The notes: generated from the letters alone by a model not told the origin. Shown: positions 11,533-24,317, numbered from the stretch's first letter. The stretch: DNA of 64,000 nucleotides from Heliocidaris tuberculata (GCA_025618425.1 CM046847.1:11633468-11697467); one strand, 5' to 3'. Translations and numbers: made by a program.

Positions 11533-13287
11533 CCCACCAAAAACTATTATTAAACCTAGTACAGGGCAGAATAGAAGTCATATTTGTGAATTTCAACAGG
11601 ACTGAGGGTATAAACTGTGAATGTGCAATTTCATGGATGATTTTATGAAGATTTCAATACATTTTGATGTGTCAAGATTACCTCACTCTGCTTTGTTTAC
11701 ATGTTATTTTCACTACCCACCCTGTACAAGCAGAAAGTTCGTTGGATGAACCTGATTAGTTTGTGGTGTTGCGTAGAAGATGCCGTGAATGGAGAAAAAT
11801 CGATAGAGCACGACCTTCCGAATGGCGCGATGTTGTGGCTGACGTCTCAAGTTTGAAATCACCTCATTTTTTCTTCTGAAATCACCCCATAGTCCCACTC
11901 CTTGAACTTCACGTCACCCCAGCCTTGTCTGTCTTCATCTTTATTTCTTCTATAAAACAATTCTTTCTTGAACTATACAGTTGGCCTGTCCTTTCACCTG
12001 CGTAATGGCTATAATAAGGTTCTTCTATAAGTATACGACGGAGAAGATAAAAAGTGTATTCCGATGGGAGTCCTTTGCGCTGTCCCTTAATTCGAGGGTA
12101 ATAACGTCATAAAACTAATTACTACGAGAAAAATTACATTCATGACTGCATTTTCAAATATTCAGACATCGAACCACTGACCATGATAGTAAACTAAAGG
12201 AATATTGATGTCGGGTTCCCAACACCTGGCTGTAGTCACGAGATGACAACTAGCCAATCACAAACTTTGTTCTAACAAGTTAGGGTTATTAGTGCGTGAA
12301 TTCAAAAGGGTATGTTTGAAGAAAAGTGAAAGTTTAAGAGGAAAACAATTAAAGCTTGGAGGTAGGTTAACTGCGAATTGGCAACTCAAATTTTAGTCAA
12401 TGGGTTTCTAAGGGTTAAATTCAACACCATGCAACAGCATTCTTCATCTTCTTCAGTGCGAGTTCTCATTAGGCGGAGTTTTCCCGTTTGATCGTGAATG
12501 TCTTAGACACGCCGATGAGGGGCAGGAGCTCTTTTACTATTATTAAATATTGCTATTACGGGGTTTCGGGGTTCACCCTACAAAAGAAAAACCTTTTAGA
12601 TTCAAATATCCAAATAACGTTAACTTTAATTTCATTATCTACATGTGTAAACGCTGTGTCGTTACGTTTGTATGAACGACCCCTCTCTCATCGAGAAAGC
12701 TTACTATATAGGTATAGTTATTCATATTCATCTGAAAAGGGACGGAGAGGTAGTTTCATGAGAGGCAGGGCCTATTCATATGTGATATATTTAGAGGACA
12801 AAGGCTATAAAACGTTCCGTCCCTACGAACAATACAACAGACAAGAAATCTAACCTCGTTATCACAAATTGGAAGGTCCTTTGGCACCGTTGAAGTAGCC
12901 TCTCGTTAATATTCTTCTTTAATATTTTCTTCATCTTCTCTTCTAGAAAGGGGGTCAAATGTCACGGTGTTGGTTTTTACTCGGTCACCGACCCCGACTG
13001 ACATGGGTCATTAGCGCGCCAAACGAGCAGATGAAAAATTAGTATTGATTTCTGTAGTCCGATCCCATCAAATTCATTTTGCTGTGTGCGGTCTGTAACA
13101 TGGGACCACTCTCTCCATATACCCCCCCCCCCCCCTCCTCTACGCCACTGTGACCCAATTCATCATTATCAAGCCACAATCGTAATATTTAAGCGGCTTG
13201 GAGGAAAATAGGATCTTCTTCTTTATCATTCTTCACTATTAGTTTGTAATATTGTCGTAAAAAAGAAAAAAGAATAAGAAGAAAAAC

Positions 13288-13816
13288 TACAACTACAACT
13301 ACAACTACAACTACAACTACAACTACAACTACAACTACAACAACTACAACTACAACTACAACTACAACTACAACTACAACAACTACAACTACAACTACAA
13401 CTACAACTACAACAACTACAACTACAACTACAACTACAACTACAACTACAACTACAACAACTACAACTACAACTACAACTACAACTACAACAACTACAAC
13501 TACAACTACAACTACAACTACAACTACAACTACAACTACAACAACTACAACTACAACTACAACTACAACTACAACAACTACAACTACAACTACAACAAAC
13601 TACAACTACAACTACAACTACAACTACAACTACAACAACTACAACTACAACTACAACTACAACTACAACTACAACTACAACTACAACAACTATACTACAA
13701 CTACAACTACAACTACAACTACAACTACAACTACAACTACAACTACAACTACAACTACAACTACAACAACTACAACTACAACTACAACTACAACAAACTA
13801 CAACAAACAAACAAAC
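13288..13816. repeat. (CAACTA)n microsatellite, ~530 bp
   Basis: Almost pure CAACTA hexamers broken at intervals by an extra CAA triplet (CAACAACTA), with a few CAAACTA variants near 13593 and 13794 and one ACTATACTA near 13690. All inserts but the variants keep a multiple of three, so the minus strand stays open as a Cys/Ser/Val low-complexity frame. Not a gene. Confidence 0.97.
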
Positions 13817-14753
13817 TAGATATAAACTTAAGTACAATTATTTGATAATGGGTATGTACGCTCCATGGCTTCTATTTATCAGTCATGCCAGGAATCTATA
13901 CCAATACTAACATTCTTGTGATTTTTTTTTTTAGGCGAATAGAGGGGAGGGGTTCGGGGGCTTTTTACAACCTATTGAATGACTATTAGCATAGTACATT
14001 TTATTCGTCTCCTCATCCGTTTCATCCCTTATTCACATCATAATATATACAATTCAACCTGATTTTTTCAACCTATGTGTTTTCCTCAAATTTGCTCTAT
14101 CGGATTAAAGAAAAAATCAGTGAATGGATGACGTACATTTCTATAAATAGACCAATGTGCCCGAGACGTGAATAGGATATGCAATATTCATATTTCCTAG
14201 CACTATATGATACTCGTACTCGAACAAGTAGGTTATTTTGTATAGCCAGAGGATAGAAGATGTTTTTCCTTAATGGTTGCGTCATTCACAATTATAGTTT
14301 GCCGCCATAAATGATTTCCATGCGGCGACTGACTTTCAAAGTTTCCAGGATTCTATACTAGAAGTCTGAACGAATATGAATACATTTTCAAATGTAGTGC
14401 TGAAAAAACATCCCATTCCATCATCAAAAAGTTTCAATATTGTTTAGTATATCAACCGAACGTTTTAATAATACATGTATGTTTTGTTGATCAAATTCAA
14501 ACAAATTAATTTAATAATGGGCAAGTACAAAGTATTTGGTTATTTGGCAGTGTTAGGTGGTCTGATCTTTGCGCTAAATAGTAGGGCTATTTACTTAATT
14601 ATATATACAATGACGAGGTTCCTAAAATCTGAGATATGGTCGGTAACGTATAGGACACATTGGATGGACTTGCCCTAATACCATTATAGTAAAGACAAAA
14701 TATGCTTTCTCTCTCTTTCTGTCTATATCTATTTCTTTGTTTCTATTTTTTAT

Positions 14754-15060
14754 GTAATAATAATAATAATAATAAACCGTTCTTGCATAGCGCATACCAT
14801 ATTTTGATATAACGTCCCTATGCGCTTCCAAAGGGTTTGGATATTATTACCCTGGCTTTAGCTCCGGCAGCCGTTATCAGCGCACAGTGCATTTCAAGGA
14901 ATAAATCCTGCCAGGTACCCATTTAACACCTGGGTGGATAGTGGCAAATGTGGATTAATGTCTTGCGAAAAGACACTAATGCCGGGATGAGATTCGAACC
15001 CTCAACCCTTGGATTGAGAGTCAAGTGAATGTACCACTATACCACGACACCTCCACCTCC
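14754..15060 (-). mobile_element. Full-length tRNA-derived SINE with ATT tail
   Basis: Read on the minus strand, the 5' head is tRNA-like: GTGTCGTGGTATAGTGGTAC (A-box region) and GGGTTCGAATCTC (B box) at the normal spacing. An unrelated body of about 200 bp follows, with GGGTACCTGGCAGG and TGCCGGAGCTAAAGCCAGGG, then a tail of seven TTA/ATT units at 14755-14775. This head-body-tail layout is diagnostic of a Pol III SINE. It resembles the tRNA-related SINEs known in sea urchins (SURF1-type) by recollection only. Confidence 0.85.
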
Positions 15061-15119
15061 TATGTAAGTTTGTCTGCCTCTCTGTATTTCTCACTCTTTC
15101 TCTTTCTCTGTCTATCCAT

Positions 15120-15132
15120 CTATTTCTCTCTT

Positions 15133-15165
<33 letters not shown>
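15120..15165. repeat. (CT)n microsatellite
   Basis: TTTCTCTC blending into pure CT, just beyond the head of the SINE at 14754-15060. A second pure CT run is at 15540-15572. Confidence 0.9.
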
Positions 15166-15168
<3 letters not shown>

Positions 15169-15279
15169 ATGTTTCTCCATATCTCTCGCCCACGCCCTTA
15201 TCCTCTGAATAGTCTGTTCATGTAATATTCATATCATTATTCCTCGCATCTATCTATTCGAACCTCTTGGCCATTTCCG

Positions 15280-15395
15280 ATTGCCGCGCCCCCAGGTGAC
15301 GGGTGTTATGTCGTCAATGACTGCCCGGAGTGTGGCGGGGTTATAACACCGATGTCGGCTCGCATTCGGGGCGTCCTGTTCTTGGCCGCTTTCTT
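15280..15395. promoter_or_regulatory. GC-rich island of unknown role
   Basis: About 110 bp with many CG dinucleotides (GATTGCCGCGCCCCC, GGAGTGTGGCGGGGTT, CGGCTCGCATTCGGGGCG) and a CAGGTG E-box, in otherwise AT-rich DNA. No convincing frame on either strand. Could be a regulatory element or a transposon remnant. Confidence 0.25.
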
Positions 15396-15535
15396 ATTCA
15401 TATTTATTCAAAATGGGGTTACTTACTCTCCTAGCGCATTTTATTGTCGAGGAGACGGGTTTGACGTTTGATATTTCGCCATTATTCCTGCTTTAATTTG
15501 TTGCAGAACTATTCATTACCAAGTTCTTTCAGTCC

Positions 15536-15575
<40 letters not shown>

Positions 15576-17579
15576 CCCCTTTCCCCATCTTCGTCTGCCC
15601 GTATCTTACCTCTTTTTCGAAAAAAATAATTTTCCTAACATTCAGGCATGCCCATCACAAGTTCCTTGCAAAAGATGATTCCACACACTCTGCCCTGTAT
15701 TATGTATATTATCTCGTTTGTTTAAATTTGAAATACGGTGTACATATTATTTAAGTACTCTGTTAAAAGGAAGAAAATACATGTTACTTTAAATTTAAAC
15801 ATTTTCGCGGCTTTAATTGTAACTGTCAAGGATTCCTCTTCATTGAATGTCTGAGTTTCAAAACCATTTGATAGTGAATTGTTGTAAGCACTGGCGATAT
15901 AGTTGAATGTTCCTTTAAGAAAAAAACTCATTTTCAAAATAGATTTCCTGAAACTCATATAACATTATTTCTAAGATATTTGATCAGTAGGCCTGCAAGA
16001 ATACAAATGCTAATGAATGCCGCAACCGATATGTCATATAATAGCGCTACGGATGTTTTAATATCAAATCGAACATTGGTAGTATTTTTAGCACTTAATG
16101 AAGCATCACTTCTAATTCGATCCCAACCCTCCAGCGAATCTCATATAAATTCATTCGACATTCCATTCACTTCGATTTTTGAAAAATGATAAAAGGGCGA
16201 AAGAAACAAAAAAACAGCCCTGAAGTAAAAGCAGCCTGATGTTTTTTTTATTATTATTTTTATTGTTTTTACCCAACATGCCAAGGGCGTCTGGAACAAA
16301 CAACATCGCGTTTTCCGAAGCCTGAGATAAGTTTGAAAATAGATATATCTTTATATGTATGCACCTGTAATTTTGTAAAGATCATTGCATTAAAAATTCT
16401 ATTTTTGTGATCAGAAATGTTATAATATTTTCTATTCTATTTTCTGCTACAATGAACAAACAAAAAGAAAATGACACAATGACGATTATAAAATTTCCAA
16501 AACCGAAAATATAAATCATTATAAAGCGAATATACCCTACAATTCAGAGGAATAAAGGATTTTTTAGAGTGAAAGAATAAGATTACATAAATCCAATAAA
16601 TTTGAATTTTTAGATGAATATGCATGAATAAACAATATGGTATACATATAATTAATTGTTATTGCAGCCCTTTAACTTGTCATCAATAACAAACAAATGA
16701 GCCCTTCCTCACACCTTTGTACTTAAGAGAAAGAGAGAGAGAGAGAGAGAGGTGGAGGTGGGGATGGGGGAGTGGTAGAGAGACGAAAAGAAAGAAGATA
16801 TTACGAGAACAGGGGATAGAAAAGGAAATGAATATTAGACACTTAACACTGATTGTTACAGTTTCAATCATGGCGCATCGACACCCATCTTCGGGTAATT
16901 TACTGCAAGCTCCATTGGCGCAATATCGAAGGAAAAACCAACTATTCCATTTCAATTAGCGTACCTATCCGGCCTGATATATAGGGTATTCATATCTGCT
17001 CAACACGTAATGTCAATATTGTGTCACGCATCGGGGTTGTAAACTTCAATCACCTAAATCAGGCAAGAAATAGGTCAGTAAATAGTGGAATTACCTCACA
17101 AAAAATGGTAGAAAGGGGAGATGGAAGGAGGAGAATGCCAAATATGTTAAACCTATTCAAACCGGAACTTTTTTTTTTGTTTTCTCTTTGAAACCTAAAT
17201 ACTTTTTTTTTCAGCCCCGAACCAGGTTATGTACAGCTTTGGCTATGTACATACCCACAAGTCAGCGAACAATACAATAAAACAAACTTTTTATTTGAAT
17301 ATTTCTACTTGTTCCAATTTTCTCTCCTTTTTGTCCATATTTTCCCTGTTAATACTTGGCACAGAAATGAATGTTATTGTGTTGAGCACATGTCGTCTGC
17401 AAACATGGACGTATCTTGGCCCCAATTTTGAAGATGGGACGAAATATTATTGCCCCGAGGATCACCTCAAAAGCGGGCTGATTACTTGGGGAAAAAAAAT
17501 GCAGAAAAACGAAAGAAAATACAGAGAGAAAGTAATTAAGAATCCCATGTGGATGATAAGAGCAATTATACAGAAATTG

Positions 17580-17711
17580 CATGAAATTGAAGTAATGGTA
17601 AATGAAATAAAGAGAGGGCAAGAAGAGAGAAAGATAAAGGAAGAAAGGAAAGAGGAAGGGGAGTGTTAGTGAGAGACTGAGAAAGAATACATTAGAGAGA
17701 AGGGGAAGAGC

Positions 17712-17753
<42 letters not shown>

Positions 17754-17843
17754 AGGGAATAGTCAGAGAAGCTGTGTGAGAATACACTCACTCATGTATA
17801 TACATAGAGAAAGGGAGAGAAAGAAAGTGTGAAATATATATAC

Positions 17844-17910
<67 letters not shown>

Positions 17911-17930
17911 CTGAAACAGAGACATGGCCA
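17580..17930. repeat. ~350-bp polypurine tract with TA island
   Basis: Almost entirely purine on the plus strand (AAGAGAGAAAG-type, then pure GA at 17718-17745 and 17864-17908), with a TATA island at about 17836-17862 in between. Covers the 3' half of a 146-codon frame (17229-17669) that I judge non-coding. Confidence 0.9.
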
Positions 17931-18659
17931 AAACCACAGACAGACAACAAACACGCGATCATTTTAACAGGTATTTTGCAAATTTGATATAATTATTGGA
18001 CATTATTTATTCGCCACATTTATCACATATCTAAAAGAAATGTCGCCGTCGTTCTGTCCTATGATTTACCATATATGTACCCTATAATAAAGCGAATACT
18101 CTTTCTCTTACGGACATTAACTTTAATCATACCGAAACTTCCTCTTTATCATTCTGAAATGCATATGTATGGCCAGAATGCTGTGTGGCCGTTCTGTACA
18201 TGCTTATTGGTCAATATTTTTAATCCTCACAGCTAGATTTTTGCAAAATAAAATACAATTTAGCTTTCACGAGCGCATAACTTTTATTTTATTGTCAAGT
18301 CGTTGGCGTCCGGTCGCGCCAAGTCTGTAGCCTCTGTATTGACTTTCGTGATTGAATGAGAAAATAACGACGATTACTGACGGATATCAGTCTTCTGTGT
18401 ACAGGGTATTGTCCAATATCATTTAGGGTAGAACGGCTTGACCACGGGTGAAACGTCGACCAAAATCGTCGATTTCGTGTCCGTATTGGTAGACGGAGCG
18501 CCAACCTACGATCTTGAAGAAAAAAAAAAACACATAGAGAGTGGCCACACAGAGGATATGAAACATTCTGGTTATGTTTCAGATTGTGGGCACAAAGTTA
18601 CACACGACAATGTGTATTCATGATGTATCACAGCAAAGTAAATTTGGAACGCTTTCATA

Positions 18660-18911
18660 GGCCCGTATTCTGAACTCCGGTTTAATTAAACTCCAGTCTA
18701 AGTTAAACCAGAGCTTAAATTAAAATTGACTTAAACCGCAAGTCCAGTCTAAATTTCTGTACAAAGTTAAGCCACCCTAGACTGGAGTTTAAGTCAAACC
18801 GGTGTTCAAAATGTGATTTTCTAAAACTCTGGTTTAAATGGCAGGTTTAGACTGGGTTTAAACCACATTTAGACCTCGGTTTAAGTTAAATCGGAGTTCA
18901 GAAGAAGGGCC
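18660..18911. mobile_element. 252-bp foldback MITE, GGCCCGTATTCTGAAC ends
   Basis: The left end GGCCCGTATTCTGAACTCCG mirrors the right end CGGAGTTCAGAAGAAGGGCC. Inside, words such as AGTCTAAA/TTTAGACT and GGTTTAA/TTAAACC recur in both orientations, so nearly the whole element can fold on itself. Non-coding. Confidence 0.75.
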
Positions 18912-19760
18912 ATTGTGTTGTTACTGTGAACACACTGTTTTCAAGATTCAAGATTCAAGATTCCAGACTCAAAACAAATTTATTTCATTCTCCTATCAAA
19001 TGAATACGAAACCAATATTTACATTTACATACAACAACATTACATGGAGGAAGGAGTTGAGATTCACTAAAAGCACGAGACTTATAAAGGGGTGGCAATA
19101 ACGATACATACATACATTACATTGTAATCATAGCATACGTTCAGGATGTTACCACACTGTGGTCAAAATATGACACACTGTGGCCATAGGGGTAAAGACA
19201 GTGTGTGTACTTATAGAGTATGACCGCGGAGATAACATGAAACACTGCCATAGTGTTGACATTGTAAGCAGATTGTGTTCCCACCATGTTCACACTATGG
19301 CCACTATATAACCCACAGTTACCATATGGCAGTGAGTTTTCGCAAAGGGTGACCACAGAGGAAATGTGAAACAATACATCGTGACCATACTTAGTTCACA
19401 CATATTTCACACAGTGGCCACAATAATTATAACATACTGTGGCCATAACGATAAAGTGTGTACTAGTGATACGTGACCACAGAGCAGATTTAAAAGCGGC
19501 AGCTGTCAGATAATATTTTAATCGGTATCCTAGTATTGACATTGTGAGAACACTATGTTCACAATGCATTCACACCATGGTCACAATATGACAAACTGTG
19601 GCCATTATGATAATCACAGTATGCACTCGTGAAGATTGACTAAAGGGATAATTATGAAACACTGCCATAGTGTTGACATCGAAATCAGACTGTGTTCCCA
19701 TACCGTGGTCACTGTGGCAAGAAGGATAATCACAATGTGCACTCGACAGAGATGATAGGG
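18912..19760. repeat. Degenerate CACTGTGGYCA-rich array
   Basis: Words such as CACACTGTGGTCA, CACTGTGGCCATA, GTGTTGACAT, GTTCACA and TGACCACAGAG recur in both orientations. A longer block GAAACACTGCCATAGTGTTGACAT appears near 19239 and again near 19656. Units are imperfect and irregularly spaced, and a LINE-like tail interrupts the array. Related words return at 34480-34620 and 40530-40775. Confidence 0.6.
18940..19060 (-). mobile_element. Possible LINE-type 3' end, (TTCAAGA)n tail
   Basis: Three TTCAAGA units lead into ACTCAAAACAAATTTATTTC. On the minus strand this is a 3' end with a heptamer tail. It splits the CACTGTG-rich array (18912-18939 and 19140-19760), which suggests insertion into it. 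The inner boundary is approximate. Confidence 0.45.
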
Positions 19761-19779
19761 AGTTTTCGCATTAGCAACG

Positions 19780-20165
19780 TACGCGGGATTCTAGGACGGA
19801 GATTAACAATATTGCACATAACTCCCCCCTCCCTGCACCCACACCTGCTACATACAGTAAAATATTGCGTCCAAATAATTGAAAAGCAGTCCGGGCGTCG
19901 AACTAACTTTTCGCCTAAAAAACGGTGCTGCGAGCCGTTATCTTTCTCTCAAATTTGCTATAAAATGTCAGAGCTTTCGCGCTTCGCGCGGGAGGGGGAA
20001 AACTCCCCCTCCCTGCACCCACCCCCTGGGGAGCACGCTTTGCTTGTTTATCACCAATTTTGCAAGCTTCGCGTTCTCACACCCCCCCTAAAATGAAATC
20101 CTGGCTACGCTTTAGGATCCTTCACGTCTCCCCCCTATTGAAAAATCCTGGCTACGCCAGTGTGC
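19780..20165. mobile_element. C-rich transposon-derived fragment with GGCTACGCCA end
   Basis: CTCCCCCTCCCTGCACCCAC-like words occur twice (19821, 20002), with GAGCTTTCGCGCTTCGCGCG in between, and the block ends with two copies of ATCCTGGCTACGC (20097, 20146). These stock phrases are typical of dispersed repeats in marine invertebrates. The family is unknown to me. Frames across it are not coding. Confidence 0.4.
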
Positions 20166-20499
20166 ATATATGAAATAGGGTTCATAATGAAATAGGGATC
20201 GTCATTCCGAAACTGAAATAATGTTCATAATTCCGAAAATGTAATAGAACTCTATACCATTTTGAACCTTCGGAAAAACAAATGCCCCCTAGTTATATTT
20301 ATTGTAGATCATTAGAAATTGTAGGGCTATGATAGTATATTTGCGTTGTAGATAAAGGGCTTTAGACACGTAAAGCTACTAAATATATTCTAACCTTTAC
20401 TTCCTTAAAAATATATATTGAGCTAGTAACACGTACACCTTCTCCTTTTTATGAGTAGATTATATACATTCTATCTTTTTCCGTATTCTATTTTCGTTT

Positions 20500-20775
20500 A
20501 TCTTTTACTTTGTTTCTTTGACTCATTCATTCTTATTTATTTAGGAATTAGCTCTAGAAAGACCTAGGTCCTATATTGACTTCCCCACTTCATAAATCGA
20601 TATTATTGTTCATTGTTTATGTCGTAGATTTATACATTTAGATATACCCTACTATGGACCCATCATTTGCGTTTGTTTCTGTTCTAAATTCCTTGTCTGC
20701 CTTTCAATTTTATGTATTATTTTTGTCATTGTATAACGATGGTGTCATTAGGGCGTAATGAACTTAACTTGAACT
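20500..20775 (+). mobile_element. Possible LINE-type 3' end, ACTTGA tail
   Basis: An AT-rich stretch ends GATGGTGTCATTAGGGCG followed by AACTTAACTTGAACTTGGA and CTTGAACTT, a degenerate ACTTGA-type tail resembling LINE 3' ends. No open frame for a reverse transcriptase is present. Confidence 0.35.
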
Positions 20776-21504
20776 TGGACTTGAACTTACGATTAAAAAA
20801 ATGAGAAACAAATAAGTACTCCAAGCATTTTTTAAAATTCATTTCCTTGTATTTTTCATATCTTGTAAAAACATATGCATCTGATGATTCATTTTCATGA
20901 ACACACATGTTCAAAATCATTATATAGAAACCAATAAATCCAATCAAATACAAATCAAATTCCGCATATCGAGGTGACTATTTGAAACTTTCTGCTGGTA
21001 TCCACTTATCTTTCTGATGGAAATATGAAATAAATTTTTTGTCAGATATTGATTAACGTATTGAAACTGGTTTTTGATAAATATAAGAAGAAAAATAAGT
21101 CTATGAAAGATGCTTCCAGATGAAGTGGGATACTGGTCATGCAGTTACATTGGGAAAGAAATTGTCTGGAAGTTATTGAGAAAGGTTTATTTTTGTATTA
21201 CATAATAATAATTGTGAATTGTGATGTTTTAGAATCATCAAATGTATAAGATTAAGAATAAGAATGAGCAAATAAGCAAACCAGAGCTCGTTATATTTCG
21301 CGCCTTTTCAACCCTTTTGTTCCTTTAGTCTCCGTTTATATTGTTCCAATTCGGCTTTCTGTTCATTCTTGCGGTGTACTCTCGTGAGTGCAAGACGAAA
21401 AGCTTTAGTATGCCTCTGTTCAACACTAATCTCAAATAAGAATTATTGACTCACAATCACACCCACAGGAAAGCACCGCACACGGATATGGGTATATGGG
21501 TCTA

Positions 21505-21516
21505 GTCACATGTGAC
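21505..21516. promoter_or_regulatory. E-box palindrome GTCACATGTGAC
   Basis: A perfect 12-bp palindrome containing TCACATGTGA, the MITF/TFE/USF-type extended E-box. An isolated site, function inferred only from the motif. Confidence 0.2.
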
Positions 21517-21711
21517 AAAACACAATCCTGCCTTCTTATACTGTTAATTGTCATTATTGGAATATTGGGGTATTTCAAAAGCAATCGCTTTCGTGAGACA
21601 TTGCTACTGTGATATCCGTCCAAAAGGAAGTTTACAAATTGAGAAGCTCACAAATTATTTTGGGCAATTCCATGATTAGTAAAGTTACATTTTTATGTTT
21701 TTTTAAAAATT

Positions 21712-21734
21712 TATTTATTAATTTATTTATTCAT

Positions 21735-21766
<32 letters not shown>

Positions 21767-21803
21767 TTTTTTTTTTTTTTTTTTTTTTTGGGGGGGGGGG
21801 GGG
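21712..21803. repeat. (TTTA)n, T run and G run
   Basis: TTTA tetramers (to about 21765), then about 22 T and then 14 G (21790-21803), a compound simple repeat. Confidence 0.95.
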
Positions 21804-23009
21804 TTAGCCTTTGTTGCCTCATTAAAAGAAAACTTGTCCATGTTCAATCCCTGTTATTACACCAAGGGTAATTATAGTGTAGACCTTTAACTTGTGTGAA
21901 AATCGAATAAATACATGATAAATTAGGGGTCATCTTTCATCGGGTTTACCACGCCTAATGAGCAAAGTTAAATGAAACACTATTTCTTTAGTTACTTTGC
22001 AACTTTTAATCTTTGTTTCGGTATGAAAAAATTATCAATTTTATTTTTAAGTGACATTAAAAAACGATGGTTAGTAACGTTACAGTTAGGAACATTACAC
22101 CTTGGAAAATCATGAAATAATTGGGTTTTAACACCCCCCCCCTTTTTTTTTAAACTGATATTTGGTGTTCTCTAAACATCTGAAAATGAAGTTTATAATG
22201 TAATTCATTGATTTTGTGCATTTCCATCAAAAATACAATTTGAAAGTATGATAAAAACCAAGATTTTATACAATAAATTTGTTTAGGTTGTCCCACATAT
22301 GTCAATACATGTATAGTTTCAGATTTTCCATGAAGGAGGCAGGCAAGGATCAAATTAATGGTAAAAAATGATTCCCCAATTCAATTTAGACATCTAATTC
22401 TAATTTCAAACATCTTGGGCATAAAACATGGAACAAAGACTGTTTTTTAAATTGTTTGTCATGTCTCCGTAATCGTGGATTTTTTTTTTCATTTTTACCC
22501 GAACTCAACCTGCTGTTAAAAATAATCGTCAATACTATTCGTAGTACTCTTACTCTGCTAACTTTTAACAGTCTCCTGCAATCTATAATTTAACTTTGCT
22601 CATTGATCTGCCTATCATACAGTGGAAATAAGAAGGCCACTTTTTGTGGTGTAGAGCGATAAAGTCTGCGTACCTCTCACATGGCTGTTAAAGCTCGCTT
22701 GTTGTATATGTGATCGCTTTTGTCTGACTAAGAAATAGTGACTATTTTTAGATTACTTCAGACGAACAATAACACATCAACCTACCTGTCGGTTGGGCGA
22801 GACACAAAATCTTCTCCCTTTTCAAGTATTTCACTTTTTTAATCGCGCTATTTACAACCAGCATAGCGGAGTGCGTTGCTAGGAGGAACGCCCCAGAAAG
22901 CTGTCCTGAGCAGACGATGCGATGGCACGATAGCAACCGTGATGACAGAGAATATCGGATCGTTCCGATAGGGAAGGTTTGACCTTAAGCGAGGTGACTT
23001 TCCTCTCGC

Positions 23010-23500
23010 CTTTTCTATTTGTCTCTCTCTCTCTCTCTCTCTTTCCCCTCTCTCTCTTTATCTCTTTATCTTTTGCTTTCACTTTTTACCCTTTCCATGT
23101 TTTTCTCCTTTTCCCTTCACTGCTCTTTTTGTATATTTCTTCCTTCTCACTCTTCCTCTCTCTCTCTCTCCTATGTCTTATATTATTTTTGTCTCTCGCT
23201 ACCTTTCATGTCTTTCCTCCCCCTCTCTCCTGCTCTCCCCTCTTTTTCTCCCCTAACCCTTTCTCTCACTCTCTCTACCTCTCCCCACGCTAACTCTATA
23301 TTCATCTCTCTCTCTCTCTCACACACACGCACACACACAAACTGTTTTTTTCTTTTCATAATTTTTTTATTCCTTTATTCAGTTTTTCAAACACACGTGT
23401 GCGCGCGCACCCACACCCTCACACACAAACACACGCACATACTGACTTTCTCTGTCTGTCTGTCTGTCTCTGCCTCCCTCTTTCTCACACTTAATTTGTA
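23010..23500. repeat. ~490-bp polypyrimidine tract with CA/CG alternation
   Basis: CT-rich throughout, with pure CT at 23025-23042 and 23306-23320, CA runs at 23321-23340, and the alternating purine-pyrimidine word ACACACGTGTGCGCGCGCAC at 23390-23410, which favours Z-DNA. The Ser/Leu/Phe frames here are artefacts. Confidence 0.9.
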
Positions 23501-23508
23501 AACCTTAA

Positions 23509-23690
23509 GGGTTGGTCACATTTGTCCGATAACGATAAAGATAACGAAATTTTTAATTAAAGGTACACCCTACTATATGGTGTGTACGTGTGAATATGCT
23601 CGTGACTGTTAATAGTAGGGCAGCTCTAGGATGTACTTTTAATGAAAAATTTCGTTATCGTTTTCGGACAAAATGTGACCATGCAGCCCT
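23509..23690. mobile_element. TTAA-flanked MITE
   Basis: Bordered by TTAA at 23505-23508 and 23691-23694. The arms are imperfect inverted repeats: GGTCACATTTGTCCGATAACG on the left (split here as GGTCACATTTGTCC and GATAACG) and its counterpart near 23650-23683, both continuing into ATAACGAAATTTTT and TTAAAAGTACA-like words. TTAA target duplications are typical of piggyBac and Kolobok superfamilies. Non-coding, 182 bp. Confidence 0.7.
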
Positions 23691-24285
23691 TTAAGAAGTG
23701 CTGAAGCGGTACCCGGACCTGGAAATTTGCACCGAAAATACACCCTCGGAATAGTTACACGTCATTGTTGTTCCATTGAACATTGCCTCAAGCAATTTAC
23801 AAAATGACCGTCTGTGACACACAACGATTCAAAAACAATATAATTGGAAACTGACTGTAACTTTTATTATTTTCACATTCTCACAATGTCCTGTAGTGTA
23901 ACCTTGCTCCCTCCATCCCTCCCTCCTTCCATCCCCAATGCATTTTTACCATTAATTTCATGAACATTGTCCATGAATATTTCCTGCTTTTCAATTCATT
24001 ATCTCCCCCTAAATTAATTTCCCTGATCATGCTGTTATTCCATCGTTTTATTTACTACCCTCCCCCTCTCCCTCAGTCTTTCTCTCCAGCCTTCTGCCCC
24101 TGCTCTCTCCTATCCCCCCCCCCCTCTCTCTCTCTCTCTGGTTAACTGGTTAATGAATTGAAATAATGTTGATTAGTCCATTTTTATATGTCACCTAATC
24201 TCCGGTACTCTACCTCCAGGCAGTAATAAGGGGAGTGTGGTATGGGGCACCGGTCCCCTTTGTGGAACTGCGGGGGAAAATAGGA

Positions 24286-24317
<32 letters not shown>

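Larger units (their letters stand above)
10585..13287. other. No gene seen
   Basis: Mostly unique AT-rich DNA with the TA/TG and AAAAC arrays listed. A 121-codon frame at 12488-12853 is unrecognised. A C run (13123-13136) is followed by CTACGCCACTG. Confidence 0.55.

Noticed and set aside
13226..13837. 203-codon Cys/Ser/Val-rich open frame on the minus strand
   Set aside because: A direct translation of the CAACTA microsatellite.
14985..15055. Functional tRNA gene
   Set aside because: The A and B boxes are good, but the acceptor stem does not pair and a SINE body and tail follow directly.
17229..17669. 146-codon frame on the plus strand
   Set aside because: The C-terminal half is the translation of a polypurine tract; the N-terminal half is unrecognised and lacks support.
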